Assembly (NCBI GenBank): GCA_024449915.1
Contig: JAMZAV010000064.1
Span: forward strand, 620,001 to 684,000
Source of the DNA: Sweltsa coloradensis
Taxonomy: Eukaryota > Arthropoda > Insecta > Plecoptera > Chloroperlidae
DNA length: 64,000 nucleotides
Reading direction: 5' to 3'
A program made the position numbers and the translations under genes. Of this stretch, positions 48,701 to 61,225 are shown piece by piece; position 1 is the first letter of the stretch, and each line of letters begins with the position of its first letter. Below the pieces are notes generated by a model, which was not told where the DNA came from, ran no database searches, and saw nothing but the letters and a program-made list of their open reading frames with translations.

Positions 48701-49628
48701 ATTGCAACTCGTATTGTAGAACTGGTTGTGCGTTGAAATTAATATGAAACTTACGATTTACGACAAGAGCTTGGTAATTACAAACTTTTTAATCAATTAC
48801 AAATTCACTCTAGTGCGTGGGAATTTAAACGCGCATAAATATTTTACACCTCAAACGAATAATACGAAATGAAATTTAATTTTCGTTGAAAGGAGAGTTT
48901 CGTATTTGTGCGGCTTCATCTTCATCCACGCACATTTTCTTCTGGGAGTGACTTGTTTTGTTTGTTCGAAACTTTGCGGCTTTGTTTCAATTAAGCTTTG
49001 CAACAGGAACAAATGGATAACGACGATCCGTTATCTTCTCCAACAAACATGCCCCAGTAAGTATACAAAATAAATAGGCTGCAATTTATATTTTCCAAGT
49101 AGCAGTATTTTGAGCATTCAACTTTAGGATTTAACTTATTTCACTATAGATCAAATTTAATTTCGAAACGTGGATTCGTCGATCGCTTTTATTGACTGTA
49201 TAGTCTTGAAATATAAAGTTTTATCTCCATAGTGAAACTTTTCCAGGTTAAAATCCTACGGAGATAATGTCTCGGAGGAAGATTATTAGCCACGATAAAA
49301 ACGATAATTAAATTACGATGGAATTAAGTCAGTCATTAATGTTTGTTAACAGAATCACAAAAATGGAAACACATATGTGTAAATAATTATGCTCTAAAAA
49401 TGCATTTACCCGACTAGTGTTGAAAAATCGAACATCGAACAGACTAACGATTCTTTTCTTTCGTTTATTAGACAACTCTTGCTACAATGTTTAAGTAAAT
49501 AAAAAAAATACTTACAGTGTACTCATTTGTGGGGAACCAAACCAACCCTCTCAACGCTGACATCATTGATGACCCAGAAAGGTGAATCGAAAAAATAATC
49601 AATACAGAATTCATATGAAAAGATGTAA
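45726..49628. other. Long AT-rich stretch without recognised genes
   Basis: A short hairpin lies at 46424-46482 (TGTTAGTACTTAAGACAGAAA against its complement). GTCCACGACGTTTCGTCTGA and the following 46590-46640 segment may derive from an unrecognised element. Nothing else supported. Confidence 0.45.
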
Positions 49629-50175
49629 TTGGATGAGCGAAGCGAAGACTTCAATTTCACTGACCCCTTAAAAATTTAGCTCCAATGTTTTTTTTTTGTT
49701 TGTTTGTTCGCACGATTCCGGGCAAACGGCTTATGCGATCTTGATGAAAATTGGAGGGGACCTTCGGAATCTCTGAACTTAGACCTGCCACGTTTTTGGG
49801 TAAAATATTTCTCATGAATATCGTACTTTTACGATTTTTTTGATTTTTTGTGCGATATTTTCGTGACATTTGGGCCGATTCTAACCAAAAGGGTGGGGCT
49901 ACAACGTTCATATTTTACATGGACATTAAGGTAAAGGTGATGTATTGCTTTTTGAAAGAAAAAGTTGAAAAAGTTAGCCAGAATCCATAGAATAAAGGTT
50001 TTAATATGAGTATTTTTAGGTTTATAATAACAATTAACAAGTAACAATAGAAACTTGACAACAATCACCTACATGCATTCAAAAAGCACTTGCAAAGGAA
50101 AAGTGGTCCCGCGCAAACTAAAAACTTACAAAAAAGCTCATCCATCAACGCGGCGGGACTTAAGCGTTTTCCTAG
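49629..50175 (+). mobile_element. Helentron-like element, subfamily B, copy 3 (shortened)
   Basis: Both ends are intact (TTGGATGAGCGAAGCGAAG and GCGTTTTCCTAG) but the interior has one TGGACATTAAGGT block instead of two. The shared block translates on the minus strand as NFHQDRISRLPGIVRTN. Confidence 0.74.
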
Positions 50176-50689
50176 TTTATTAACTAATTCCTCGTTCATT
50201 GAACCTATCTTCCTGCAATGTTTTGATAATTAATTAATATCGAGTACCTACACATAATAAGCAATGTGTAGTAGATATAATGCGTGTATGGCTGGGCTGG
50301 GATGGTCCCGTTAAGATAAGCTCTAAGCTTAGGGATTGATAATGGCAATAGCTCTCGGTTCTAAGCCAGAGAGGTGGTCTTACGATGCGAACACCGAGTG
50401 TCTTAACACACCAGGGCTTACCTAATTACGACGTGTGAGGCTTACCGTTATAGAATGGGCACAGATAGGTAGAACTAATACTTAGTAATCCGGGTTTTTA
50501 GTATTATCGAAGTTACATTGGTTATTTGCGGTACTCACTAGAAAAGCAGTGGGCTCGATTTTAACCACTAAAACACTATAACGTGTATTTCCGTAAATAA
50601 AATTAATACATCTTTATTTAGTGTAACTACTCTAGGCCTATACTATGTGTTTTTCAATGGAGAACTTTAATTTAAAGCTGATCAATTCA

Positions 50690-50755
50690 ACTCTATGGGC
50701 GCCGACACCCACAGTGGCCAACTAGAGACTGGAAAACACACCACATACCAAACCG
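50690..50755 (-). repeat. Dispersed repeat family H, copy 3 (reversed)
   Basis: GGGCGCCGACACCCACAGTG and GGCCAACTAGAGACTGGA match copies at 21431 and 29640 in reverse complement. Confidence 0.62.
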
Positions 50756-50887
50756 ATATAGGTGTTTGCTTTTGAAAAGTTTCAAATATGTCGACTCTGT
50801 CATAAGATTTGTGTGCATTATTTCATTTAGAATCTTATATCTTTTAATATTCAAAGCAATTGTTTTGACCTTGGGATTTAATACCTA

Positions 50888-51561
50888 CTAGGAAAACGCT
50901 AAAGTCCCGCCGCGTTGATGGATGAGCTTTTTAAAGTTTTTAGTTGCGTGGGATATCTTTACTTTTGCAAGTGCTTTGTTTTGCTGCCTACGCATTGTAG
51001 GTGAATGTTGTCGAATTTCTTTTGTTTCTTGTCAATTGGTATTATTTACCGTAAAAAACTTGTATCAAAAGCTTTATTTCTATGGATTCTGGTTAACTTT
51101 TTCAACTTTTTCTTTCAAAAGGTACTACATCACCACAACCTTAATGTCCATGTATAATATGAACGTTGCTGCCCCACCCGTTTGGTCAGAATTGGCCCAA
51201 ATGGCACGAAAATATCGCACAAAAAGTCAAAAAACGTATATTAAAAGCTTTATTTCTCTCGATTCTGGCTAACTTTTTCAACTTTTTCTTTCAGAAAGCA
51301 ATACATCACCATTACCTTAATGTCCATGTGAAATATGAACGTTGTAGCCCCACCCGTTTGGTCAGAATTGGCCCAAATGGCACGAAAATATCGCATTAAA
51401 AATCGAAAAAAAATCGTAAAAGTACGATATTCATGAGAAATATTTCTTCGATTGTACCCAAAAAACGTGGCAAGTCTAAGTTCAGAGAAAACGAAGGTCG
51501 TGTCAAATTTTCATCAAGATCGCATATGCCGTTTGCCCGGTAGAGAGCGAACAAACAGACG

Positions 51562-51600
<39 letters not shown>

Positions 51601-51659
51601 AACGGAGCTAAATTTTTTGGGGGGTCGGTGAAATTGAAGTCTTCGCTTCGCTCATCCAA
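50888..51659 (-). mobile_element. Helentron-like element, subfamily B, copy 4
   Basis: Complete inverted counterpart of the copy at 31563: CTAGGAAAACGC at 50888, inner GATGGATGAGC, two TGGACATTAAGGT-type blocks, a ~35-base A tract at 51564-51598, and the 5' end CGCTCATCCAA at 51659. The two copies are nearly identical, which suggests recent movement. Confidence 0.76.
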
Positions 51660-51754
51660 TAAAGCCGTGAGTGAAAAGTTAAATAAGTTGAATGTTTGCA
51701 GCGCTCCTATCGAGAGTTCTCTTCACCAAACTATTCCTTGACGCGAGCAGAGTA

Positions 51755-51860
51755 ATGAATGACGTCATTTGACGTAAAGACCTTGAGGCTACGTCACCAG
51801 TAAGGTTGATCGAGGGATTCCCCTGTCAATCCCTTACTTTACATCCCATTCGACGTCACA
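51755..51860. promoter_or_regulatory. Cluster of CRE-like sites
   Basis: A perfect TGACGTCA at 51760-51767, with half sites TGACG (51770), CGTCA (51792) and CGTCA (51854), all within 100 bp. Clustered CREs are typical of CREB/ATF-responsive promoters. No gene start could be assigned nearby, so this is tentative. Confidence 0.35.
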
Positions 51861-53569
51861 TTAAAGCAAAGAACTCGGCTCAATCGCTCAGCTGCGAAGG
51901 AGAAAAGCATTTCCCTAGCGCCATTGTGTTATTACGCTATTTTTATTCTCTGTCAGCAACGAAGACTGACGCGTTTTTAACTTTTAGAAAGACGTGCTAC
52001 CTTATTTCATATTTCGTGTATCTTTTGTAGTTTATGTTGACAGCCACGTTGGTGTAGCCGATGCTTAATATAGACAGAAATGGGTGAAGAGAATGTAACA
52101 AAAACGCTATACTTCACGGTCGTCGCTCTAAGTTAAATAATTTTTGTTTAAAAATATATTTTAAATCTATACGCTGTTTCTTTTTAAACTCAATATTTAT
52201 TTTATTTATTTATTTTGTTGTTTATCCTTGTTGTTATTACATTTTTTAACAACAAGAAAAGGCGTCGACGCCAACAAATATTTTGCTAAAACACTTGATA
52301 TATTTGTAGAAATCTCGTGCCGCGAAGAGCCTTGCTAAAGCACGTATAGAATATTTAAGTTCAAATACAATTAATTAACGTAATAATGTATGATTAGCAT
52401 CATGAATTAAGCTTCGTATCGCCATATCGGGTAAATGTTATTATTGAGTACCGCTATTAGTATTGATCAGGGGTATTTACCCTCTAAACTCAAAATATAT
52501 ATATAAAGAAATAAAAAATGAATTTAGAATATATATATATATATATATATATAATGAATTTAGAAATTAACAGAAACATTATTGGGCGATATCTTTTGTG
52601 CCAAAGCTCTCAGATGTATATATCGGACATGTTCTGTATGAGCATGATAATAAATGAGATTCGGAAGTTGTAAGTAATATTTACAGTATTGAACTCGTAA
52701 GTAGATTATTATAAAAGCACCAGTTTTGTTTTAGACACGGGTTTCAAAAGTAAACGAATGAGACTGAAGAAAAGTAGACCAGTCCAGGGACTGAATCCAC
52801 GAGAATAGCGTTAAACTATTTTAAATTGGACATCTCGCTCGATACATTCGCTTGACATAGACTTATAATCAAGTTTTTAATGTTTAAAAAAGAACAATTG
52901 TATATAATTTGCAATGAATAATATATATTATGCTCTAGTCTCGCGATTTTCTCGTCAACTTGATATAATCGTCTGTGAATATTTCCAACTATTTGCTTCA
53001 AGTCATATATTGCAGTCAACAAAAGCAGGTTTAATCAGAAAAATGTTTTAAATTGAAATTGTTTTCAATGGTAGATTAAATATGATTTAATTCACCGCAT
53101 TATGTATTACATCACGCTAGTATCATAAAATTTGCATGATCTAAAAACCACTTATGCTGACGTAATAATGATCTTGCTGATATCAATTATATATTATGTT
53201 CCGCTCTATTTATTGTTCACTTACAAATTCATATCTCATTAGCTTCGTGCACCCCACAGTTAACCTAAGGCCATGTTCTGTCAGTTTTTATAATTATTAT
53301 ACATTTATTTTGTTTTTAATTTTCGGTGTCTGTCATGTTATGTCAATTGTAAAATCCTTGTCGTGTACCCAAAACATATTTAAGACATGTGTTTTAATTA
53401 ATGTTATTTCTTCTATTTAGGCTCCAGAGTTCTCGGATTTTTGTTAATCTCAAATTCGAGAGCGCGTCTTTGCATTCTTCACCGTCCATATAATCGTAGT
53501 CTTGAAAAACATTGTGCTATCAGTGTCGCGATTACTCAAAAAGATGCGTGGACATAATTGTTTTATGTT
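51861..53569. other. AT-rich unassigned sequence with an (AT)n tract
   Basis: An AT microsatellite lies at about 52530-52552. No genes recognised. Confidence 0.55.
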
Positions 53570-54220
53570 CACCAGCGTTGTAACTGCGTAATAGTTTTGG
53601 TGGAGGTGCCGGGCTTAGATCAATCCCCGTCCCCCTGACCCTCAACGTAGCTTGTGTTTTATGTTCACCAGCGTTGTAACTGCGTAATAGTTTTGGTGGA
53701 GGTGCCGGGCTTAGATCAATCCCCGTCCCCCTGACCCTCAACGTAGCTTGTGTTTTATGTTCACCAGCGTTGTAACTGCGTAATAGTTTTGGTGGAGGTG
53801 CCGGGCTTAGATCAATCCCCGTCCCCCTGACCCTCAACGTAGCTTGTGTTTTATGTTCACCAGCGTTGTAACTGCGTATAGTTTTTGGTGGAAAGGTGCC
53901 GGGCTTAGATCAAACCCCGTCCCCCTGACCCTCAACGTAGCTTGTGGTTTATGTTCACCAGCGTTGTAACTGCGTAATAGTTTTGGTGGAGGTGCCGGGC
54001 TTAGATCATCCCCGTCCCCTGACCCTCAACGTAGTTTGCCGTGTTATGTTCACCAGCGTTGTAACTCCGTAATAGTTTTGGTGGAGGTGCGGGCTTAGAT
54101 CAATCCCCGTCCCCCTGACCCTCAACGTAGCTTGTGTTTTATGTTCACCCAGCGTTGTAACTGCGTAATAGTATTGGTGGAGGTGCCGGGCTTAGATCAA
54201 TCCCCGTCCCCCGACCCTCA
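53570..54220 (+). repeat. 96-bp minisatellite, about seven units
   Basis: The unit contains GTTCACCAGCGTTGTAACTG, the family G head TTTTGGTGGAGGTGCCGGG and CCCCTGACCCTCAACGTAG. The first three units are identical with a 96-bp period, which keeps a minus-strand frame open as a 32-residue repeat (SPAPPPKLLRSYNAGEHK). Later units have indels that break that frame. Its open frame is a product of the period and not evidence of a gene. Confidence 0.97.
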
Positions 54221-54350
54221 TGGTCACGAAACATTTTCTGCACCATAGTCTTGTTGAAAGAAAATATTAACAAAAATTGCTTTCCAATTGGAGGATCATG
54301 TTCGGTTTTTATCGTGAGAAGTGATACACAGACGGACAGACTAAACGACA
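54196..54350 (+). repeat. Family G body following the minisatellite
   Basis: After the last minisatellite unit comes the family G body: GACCCTCATGGTCACGAAAC, GATCATGTTCGGTTTTTATC and ACACAGACGGACAGACTAAA. The minisatellite is thus an expansion of the family G head. Confidence 0.75.
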
Positions 54351-56310
54351 GAAAAGTGATGCCTAGGGTAGCTAATAAATAAACCGACAGAATTCTTTAG
54401 ACTTTATTCTCTGGGGTAAAAAAAACAACATTCACACACACAATCAAACTTGATAGTATATGTTTGTCTTCCAAGAACCAAATTAACTGTATATTATCGA
54501 CACCTTGACCTGAAAACACATTAACTGCCATGTCCTGAAGTGAGTGATAGCAGTGGGCGGATATGAGATATGTCATCCGAGAGACGTTAGAGTGGACGTG
54601 TATACACGTCACAAGCTTTATTAACAGAAATATCGCAGGACTGTGGGTAATGAGGGGACGTAAACCCTAATCATAATTGACTTTGACGAACATAAAAAGG
54701 GGGTTTATGTGGGGACTGCACATCGGAAAAGGGGATCGACTAACGTCGTCATCTAAAGAATTCTTGGATGATTTAGAGGGGCTGCCAATCCTCTTATGAC
54801 TACTGCTCGGAATTTTGAAGAATGTCATGTTATTTAGAAGGTAGGGCCCAGTGAGTAGAAAATTAACTAGCTAATGTGGTGATACAAACTTGGGTTCATT
54901 ATTAAAGAAAATACAAATATTGAAGTGCGGGTATAAAATTAGTTGTTTTCCCTTCGTTCTGCTGTTTTATTCTCAGAATTTATTTATTAACTAAGACATG
55001 CGGTGCGATTTTAAACTTGAAACTAAAAAGAATAAATAATTTATCGATTTAGAAATATATATATATAATCCTCCCATCCCCTTAAAATAAGTTACATAAT
55101 AAAGACATATAATTCAAATTTCAAATGCATGGTACAGTCGTACAGAAAAGGGTATTGTCATAATGGCTGCACCACTTTCATGACTCGGTCTTGATCGATA
55201 GGAATTCACATTTTTACTCATTTCAACAATCTTACATCGCATCTAAGATACTCATGAAACTGTTCTCAACACTTATTTATGTATACTCCATAATTCTATG
55301 TCACTCCGTAGAATGTTTTTTTTCTGCTGAGCTCAAGCTCTCATCGGACTTCAAAATTACCAATTTGATTATTCCAATATTATGTCCTTGAGTGGTCGCT
55401 ATCAAACAAAACTTAAAATCTGACCGTTTATTTTGATGGTGGTAAATTAAAATCTGTTTGACGGGTCCTCTAACAACGTTGCGGGTAACTATATGGATTT
55501 TCTTCAATATCATTTCTTTCCATTCGATTTTTTGTTGGGCGTCCTATCTCAGTGCTCGTTATTATTGACTGCTCTGAGATATCTCTCGAAATAGGGGTAG
55601 CAATGCCAAGGTCGTAAAGTCCCCGTATCCCCACCCCAACCCCCACCCTTTACCCCCAGTCCGCCTCTTTCTCTCACTGTGGTGCTTTTCGAGACTCGCC
55701 ACTCAGTACTACATCCTCTTGGGGACTTGCCAACGAACTGCATTCCCTTTTTCGCTTGCGTCATCGTTTATCCCCCTCGTTCCCTTGACCCTCCCCCACC
55801 GCCATCGTACACGCCCTCCCCCACGTCCACGAAACACGCTCATACTAAACGCCCTGGTTTACTTCGAACTCGTTCATACTTTGCTTCCGACTTGACATCT
55901 GTATGTGATGTGCCATGTTAGCAGAGAAATGCAATGTGGGATGTTCTTGACATTCTGTTGAATATGCATATCTTATTTTCGCAATCAGCAATATGCAAGT
56001 ACAGGTATTCCTCACTCTACCCCCCAGGAAGAGACGGGAATTGAATGTTCTACTGACTTAGAATTGCTCGTATCAACCATCCATAAGTTTACACCCACTT
56101 CTAGTCTAGTGTGCAATATACAGCGAGGTAGATGCCTACTTTCTACCGCACACACTGGAACTTATACCTGGCTGATGATCTGCTGTTGACAAATAGAAAA
56201 TTCCCTACTTCTACTCAAATAGTCTGGAGAAATCCAAGACGCAACAAAACTATAATCCGCCATTCACAAAATAAATTATTGCTGTTGGTGGAAAAAGACA
56301 GAATAATTGG
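54351..56310. other. Unassigned sequence
   Basis: C-rich at 55620-55830 (runs of CCCCCAC), with short open frames only. Nothing else recognised. Confidence 0.5.
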
Positions 56311-56314
56311 TTTT

Positions 56315-56950
56315 ACATTAAGGCTGTGTGTTCACCAAAAACCAAAATCCAAATTATGCATAAAACAGTAGTTATAGAGTATGGTCATTAATCACAGTCT
56401 TTTAAAAAGATCAAAATATATATTTTTTGATGTATTTTGTCGATGCATTTTTTCTCTATTGCTACTTTTTTGAACGAATTTTGGTGCTAAGTTTTTCCAA
56501 AAGTATACCATTTGGATGGCTGATTTTTTATTGTAGCTTACACTCATCTTTGACTATAGAATGTGGTATTTTGAAATGTATAGCTTTCGTATCTTAAGAT
56601 CTTCCTTTTTTTCTTTTGACGGTACAAATACCACAAAAGTACCGGAAAATATAATACACTGTAAAATGTAAGGTATTGAAGATACACATTTCAAAATAAC
56701 ACATTCTATAGTCAAAGATGAGTGTAAGCTACAACAAAAATTTCAGCCATCCAAATGGTATACTTTTGGAAAAACTTAGCACCAAAAATCGTTCAAGAAA
56801 GTAGCAATAAAGGAAAAATGCATAGACCAAAAAAATCAAAAAAATATATTTTGATCTTTTCAAAAGACTGTGATCAATGATCATATTCTATAACTACTGT
56901 TTTATGCATGTTTTGGATTTTGGTTTTTGGTGAACACACAGCCTTAATGT
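56315..56950. mobile_element. 636-bp hairpin MITE
   Basis: Terminal inverted repeats begin ACATTAAGGCTGTGTGTTCA and extend through arms of about 275 bp (56315-56590 and 56675-56950), with a ~85-bp loop. Arms contain CCATTTGGATGGCTGA and CTTTGACTATAGAATGTG with their complements. No coding capacity. Target-site duplication not clear. Confidence 0.9.
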
Positions 56951-57787
56951 ATATAATAAACCTAGGCTGTTTAGGACTAGAGGTTGCTTTGCTACAGCAC
57001 TTACATTTTTACCTCACAGACTGTGCGCTCAAATGAGAGCAGAGATCGACGTTCATAAAAGTATAGACAGTTAAATTATCTTTTAAGTTGGTTTTAACAT
57101 CCCTATAAATATTACATAACATTATGGACCTATATTCTATTTTCTTTTTTTAGTTTATGGCCAAGAGCCAGATCTATAAAAATGTTAACCCCTTACACAT
57201 GGTCATTCTTTAATGGCAATATTATCCCTAGACTTGATGGCGCTTACAAACTTAAATCAATCTGCTTCTGCATTGTTTTGATTCCAAAACTTTTTGACCA
57301 GTCCTATCTGGGTAATTTAAAGGTAATAAAGCTGTTTGACAATTTCGAGTAAAATGATAATCGTTTTCCAATATTTAGCAATGGCGAGTCAGGAATTAGC
57401 AGCTATTTAACAAGCTTAGTTTAATACTTTTGAATCCAGTCCCTATGGGCATTACTACAAATAAGCACAATAGTATATATTATAAATTTAACATAACCAT
57501 ATTTGAAACATAGTACGAAACGAACACACTAAACCTACTTGGATTTATAAACCATAGTTATCGCATGACCCTACTTACAAACCCTGTTTACCTAGATTAT
57601 GTGTAGGCTAAGGTGTGGGGTTGACCAGGGGGTGGTTGCCTCCCCAACGCCATCTCTGGGTGAACTGACTTACTATTTCCGACTTTGAGATCGTCGGTAA
57701 GTCGGTCTGTTTTCACAGTGTTTTGATGACCCAACACAGACGTATGGGGTACCTTGGACATCTTCTTCAGATAATGGACTATTATAC
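56951..57787. other. Unassigned sequence
   Basis: Nothing recognised. Confidence 0.5.
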
Positions 57788-59432
57788 ACACACATAACAA
57801 AAACTTGTAGAAATACAGCCAAACCTTACACACTCAAAAGGAATGAGATCTAAAAAAAGGGCCAAGCTCATCTACCCTTCCACATAAACGTACAGTGTCC
57901 CATAACAGCATCCTCGAAAAGCTTGGCAAAATAGAATTTGCGATTATTAATTTAACGTAATAGTTTATCCAAGTTCTTTTTTTCTAATTAATTTAAACGT
58001 AATAACATGCAAATTCTATTTTGCCAAGCTTTTCGAGGATGCTGTTTTTGGGACACTGTACGTTTATGTGGAAGGGTAGATGAGCTTGGCCCTTTTTTTA
58101 GATCTCATTCCTTTTGAGTGTGTAAGGTTTGGCTGTATTTCTACAAGTTTTTTTTTATGTGTGTGATCTCATTACTTTTTCAAGTTCCATTACAAAATTA
58201 TTTGCTAAAATATAATATTTTTTTTCAAGTTTGATTTAAATTCTATGGTATTAGCAGTAACAATATAGGATGTAAAATATCTAGACCCGGATTCATGTAC
58301 ATCCTGGGTATAGGTGGTATAACCATGGTATAACGACGGTATAAGGACTGGACCCCAATTCTTGAGTTCGTGGGAGATGAGTTGAAAACGCAATTTGAAA
58401 ACGAAGTCGTTTTCGTTTTCGAAGGAATTGGTATTCTTGAACGGTATCGTGGAAAACGTCATGGGTTGTGAGATGGTTGAAAGAGTATCACGAAAACCAA
58501 ACACTTTAAAAAGATTTGCGTATAGCAAAGAGCTCGAAAAAGTTCTATATTTATTCTAGATGGCAGTGCCTTCATAAACGCGGGCCAATCGAAAGACAAG
58601 TTGTATGAAATGATTTGATTGTTGCAATTATGTAAACAAACAGATGAGCAAGTTCATATCAGAACAATGTTGTGCTGGCATAGGGTTAGCTAGGCTTGTC
58701 AAACATGTAATGTAAGTATTAATTTTACTAGTCCTATAGCCAAATGGAACTTTAGACCTACACTTTTGCATTATAAATAATTTTCCACATCTGGGCCTAG
58801 GCCAGGGACGGTTTCTGATTTGTTTTATGAGAGTATAATGACACCTTTTCTCGTTCCACACAAAGAAGAAAAATTTTAAATGTCCGCTATTTGTTTACGT
58901 ATCGCACTTTCCCGCCTAACTCTGCTTATACCGTCAACAAGTGTCAAGTAACTATGGTTACTTGTTGATTGTATGCCAAGTGTTTAAGGCTTATTTTAAA
59001 ACCTTTATTTGGAAGCCTTCCAACAAACTTTTTCAACTTTTTTTTTTCAAAAGAGACTATATTTCTATAACCTTAATGTCCATGTAAAATATGAACATTG
59101 TAGTCCCACCCGTCTGGTCAGAATCGCGGCCCGACGTATTAGATGTTAGCAGTAGCAGTAGTAGCAGTAGTAGCAGTAGCTAACATCCTTAAAGTGATTT
59201 TGAGCATGTTTCAAGCCATTTTTTCACAAAGAAGGAATAATCGTACCCCAATAAAATTTGGCATGTGTTGTCAGGTACCTAAATCCCCTCGATTGTGATA
59301 GTTTTCAAGTTCACATCACGTTACATGACGGCTGGGTAACACCTCGAAATCACCCCAACTCTGCTTGGTGTTAAGGTGCTTGAGTGTGTAGCGCACCGCG
59401 GCTTGGCTGCGGCGCCCTAACGGGCACCTAGA
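57788..59432 (+). mobile_element. Element I (Helitron-like), copy 2
   Basis: Near-identical to 38089-40252 but lacks the ~430-bp segment and ~35 bp near 58650. The hairpin (57790-58168) is slightly shorter. It ends with the same GCGCCCTAACGGGCACCTAG terminus. The enclosed minisatellite is a CAGTAG repeat here (59150-59182), bounded by the same GATGTTAGC/GCTAACATC stem. Confidence 0.7.
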
Positions 59433-59969
59433 TTTTTAACAATGAAGGCCGAGGTGTGTAACATGATGTTACAACAGACTGGATCTGAACTATTCATTTA
59501 TTTCAATTAATAACAAAAGAGTTGTACAAATGGTTTTGTAGGCTTACTCATATTGATAAGTCCCGATTGTATATGTTGTCACTTTTAAATATTTTACTTG
59601 ATAATTATTATTCAAAAAATTATATTAAAAAAATATATATAATTCCCATAATAAATCCAATGTTATTATGGGAATTGAAATATTCAATACTGAAACAACA
59701 ACAAAATTGTTGTTTCTCATTATAACGTTGGCTCTATTGTGACCTATGTAAATTCAATCAATATCAATCGATGGTATAGGACAATCAGTATTGGATAACC
59801 ATGAGCATCATTACTTTGAAGATGCGTATTTAAAAGCACAATATAATATATCAAATAAATTATTTAATAATCATTGTGAAAATTATTGTAAACATTAACG
59901 TATGTGACAACTCACAATATTAACTCAGTACTAAATTAACTAAAAGTAGTGATCGTAATTATGTCAAAC
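59433..59969. other. AT-rich unassigned sequence
   Basis: Nothing recognised. Confidence 0.5.
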
Positions 59970-60081
59970 ACATTTCAAACTAATTCTAGTACTGCCCTGT
60001 AGCGTATTAGCCTGGCAATGACGCAACATTTCAAACTAATTCTAGTACTGCCCTGTAGCGTATTAGCCTGGCAATGACGCA
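59970..60081 (+). repeat. Exact 56-bp tandem duplication
   Basis: Two identical adjacent copies containing CTAGTACTGCCCTGTAGCGT, 56 bp apart. Confidence 0.95.
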
Positions 60082-60270
60082 TGGCACAGCAGTTTGGGAA
60101 CATGAGAAAGATACGGTAGATATAAACAAAGTCCAGGGTGTTTATATTCTGCACAATATATCAAATAATATCAAACAAACCCGTATAGTATTATATTGCC
60201 CAAATAATACTGATGTATAATTTTATGCAACGCCAATACAATAAATTGTTCTTTTTTCTGTTAAATTGTT

Positions 60271-60545
60271 CATTATGGGCTGACGGTACACGCACCCTTC
60301 AACCAACTAAACTAAAAGTCTATATACTGTATCTGCCTATCAATCAACCCAATTAATTCAAATGTTCCCGGATTTCAACACATGGCTCGCTCACTCGTCG
60401 TTCAACGCCTTAGCCAAACGTCAAATTAAAATACTTTTATACTGTTTCCAGATAATGCGCCTAGTTGGGTAAAGCACCGCGTTCATGAAAGTGGAGAGCG
60501 TAAACTAAGGGTTTGGTGGAGGTGCCGGGTTTTCTAAAAGTACCA
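60271..60545 (+). repeat. Fragments of element F, a tRNA-like head and family G head
   Basis: CAAATGTTCCCGG...CACATGGCTCGCTCACTCG matches the inverted 3' end found in element F. It is followed by CTAGTTGGGTAAAGCACCGCG (tRNA-like) and TTTGGTGGAGGTGCCGGG. The same neighbours occur together at 36230-36345. Confidence 0.55.
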
Positions 60546-61029
60546 GTTCCGACTGAACTCTTTATGACTCAGTGAGAGCATGTAGACCTATCAACGTTGA
60601 CAATGTAAACACAGTCAATAATAACTATAAACCATCACATTGTGATATTGCTTCTAGAAAAATACACTTGCATTTAAAAGTGATATTGTGGAATTATACA
60701 TTCTAAATAAACGAAGTGTACCGGTATGATAGTATCCTTGGTCAAGAGGTGCCGGGCTGCTAACTTTATCAATAACACTGTGGGTACATGCCATGTGATC
60801 TCATACTTGTTTGGTCGTGTGGTGAAAAGGGGATATTAATTTATTTCGGTCGTATATATTGTGACACTCACGGAATACTTCATAGGACTTCGAGGTGTGC
60901 TAGAAATCCAACATACACAATGAGTAATAAAATAAGAGTCGTCATGAAAGAAGAGTGTAGTTTAATGACGAGTATAAAAATGTCTCATATGCAAATTTAT
61001 TATTTAAATTACTTATTTTTACAAGATAG

Positions 61030-61225
61030 CACAACGCTTGAACTCGGGATTCTCGTTCGGGAAGGTCGTCAATTCGAAACCAGCTACCGGCAGTTCTAAC
61101 TAAATGGTTTCTTTCAAGGGTTTCCTCAGTAAATGACGGGATTGAGTCTTGTAACAGCCATTTGCAATTTCTTTAACTAAGTATTCCAATGCCCTAATTA
61201 CATAGTCACTTGAAGAGGGTGGCAC
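61030..61225 (+). mobile_element. tRNA-derived SINE, copy 2
   Basis: A decayed tRNA-like head (CGTCAATTCGAAACC) then AGGGTTTCCTCAGTAAATG, GGGATTGAGTC and CTTGAAGAGGGT, in the same order as at 21755-22020. Confidence 0.68.

Noticed and set aside
53532..53837. 101-codon Pro-rich repeat protein
   Set aside because: The 96-bp period explains the open frame, and later units break it.
54351..56310. Coding potential in C-rich stretch 55620-55921
   Set aside because: Low-complexity Pro-rich frame, no splice signals or domain.
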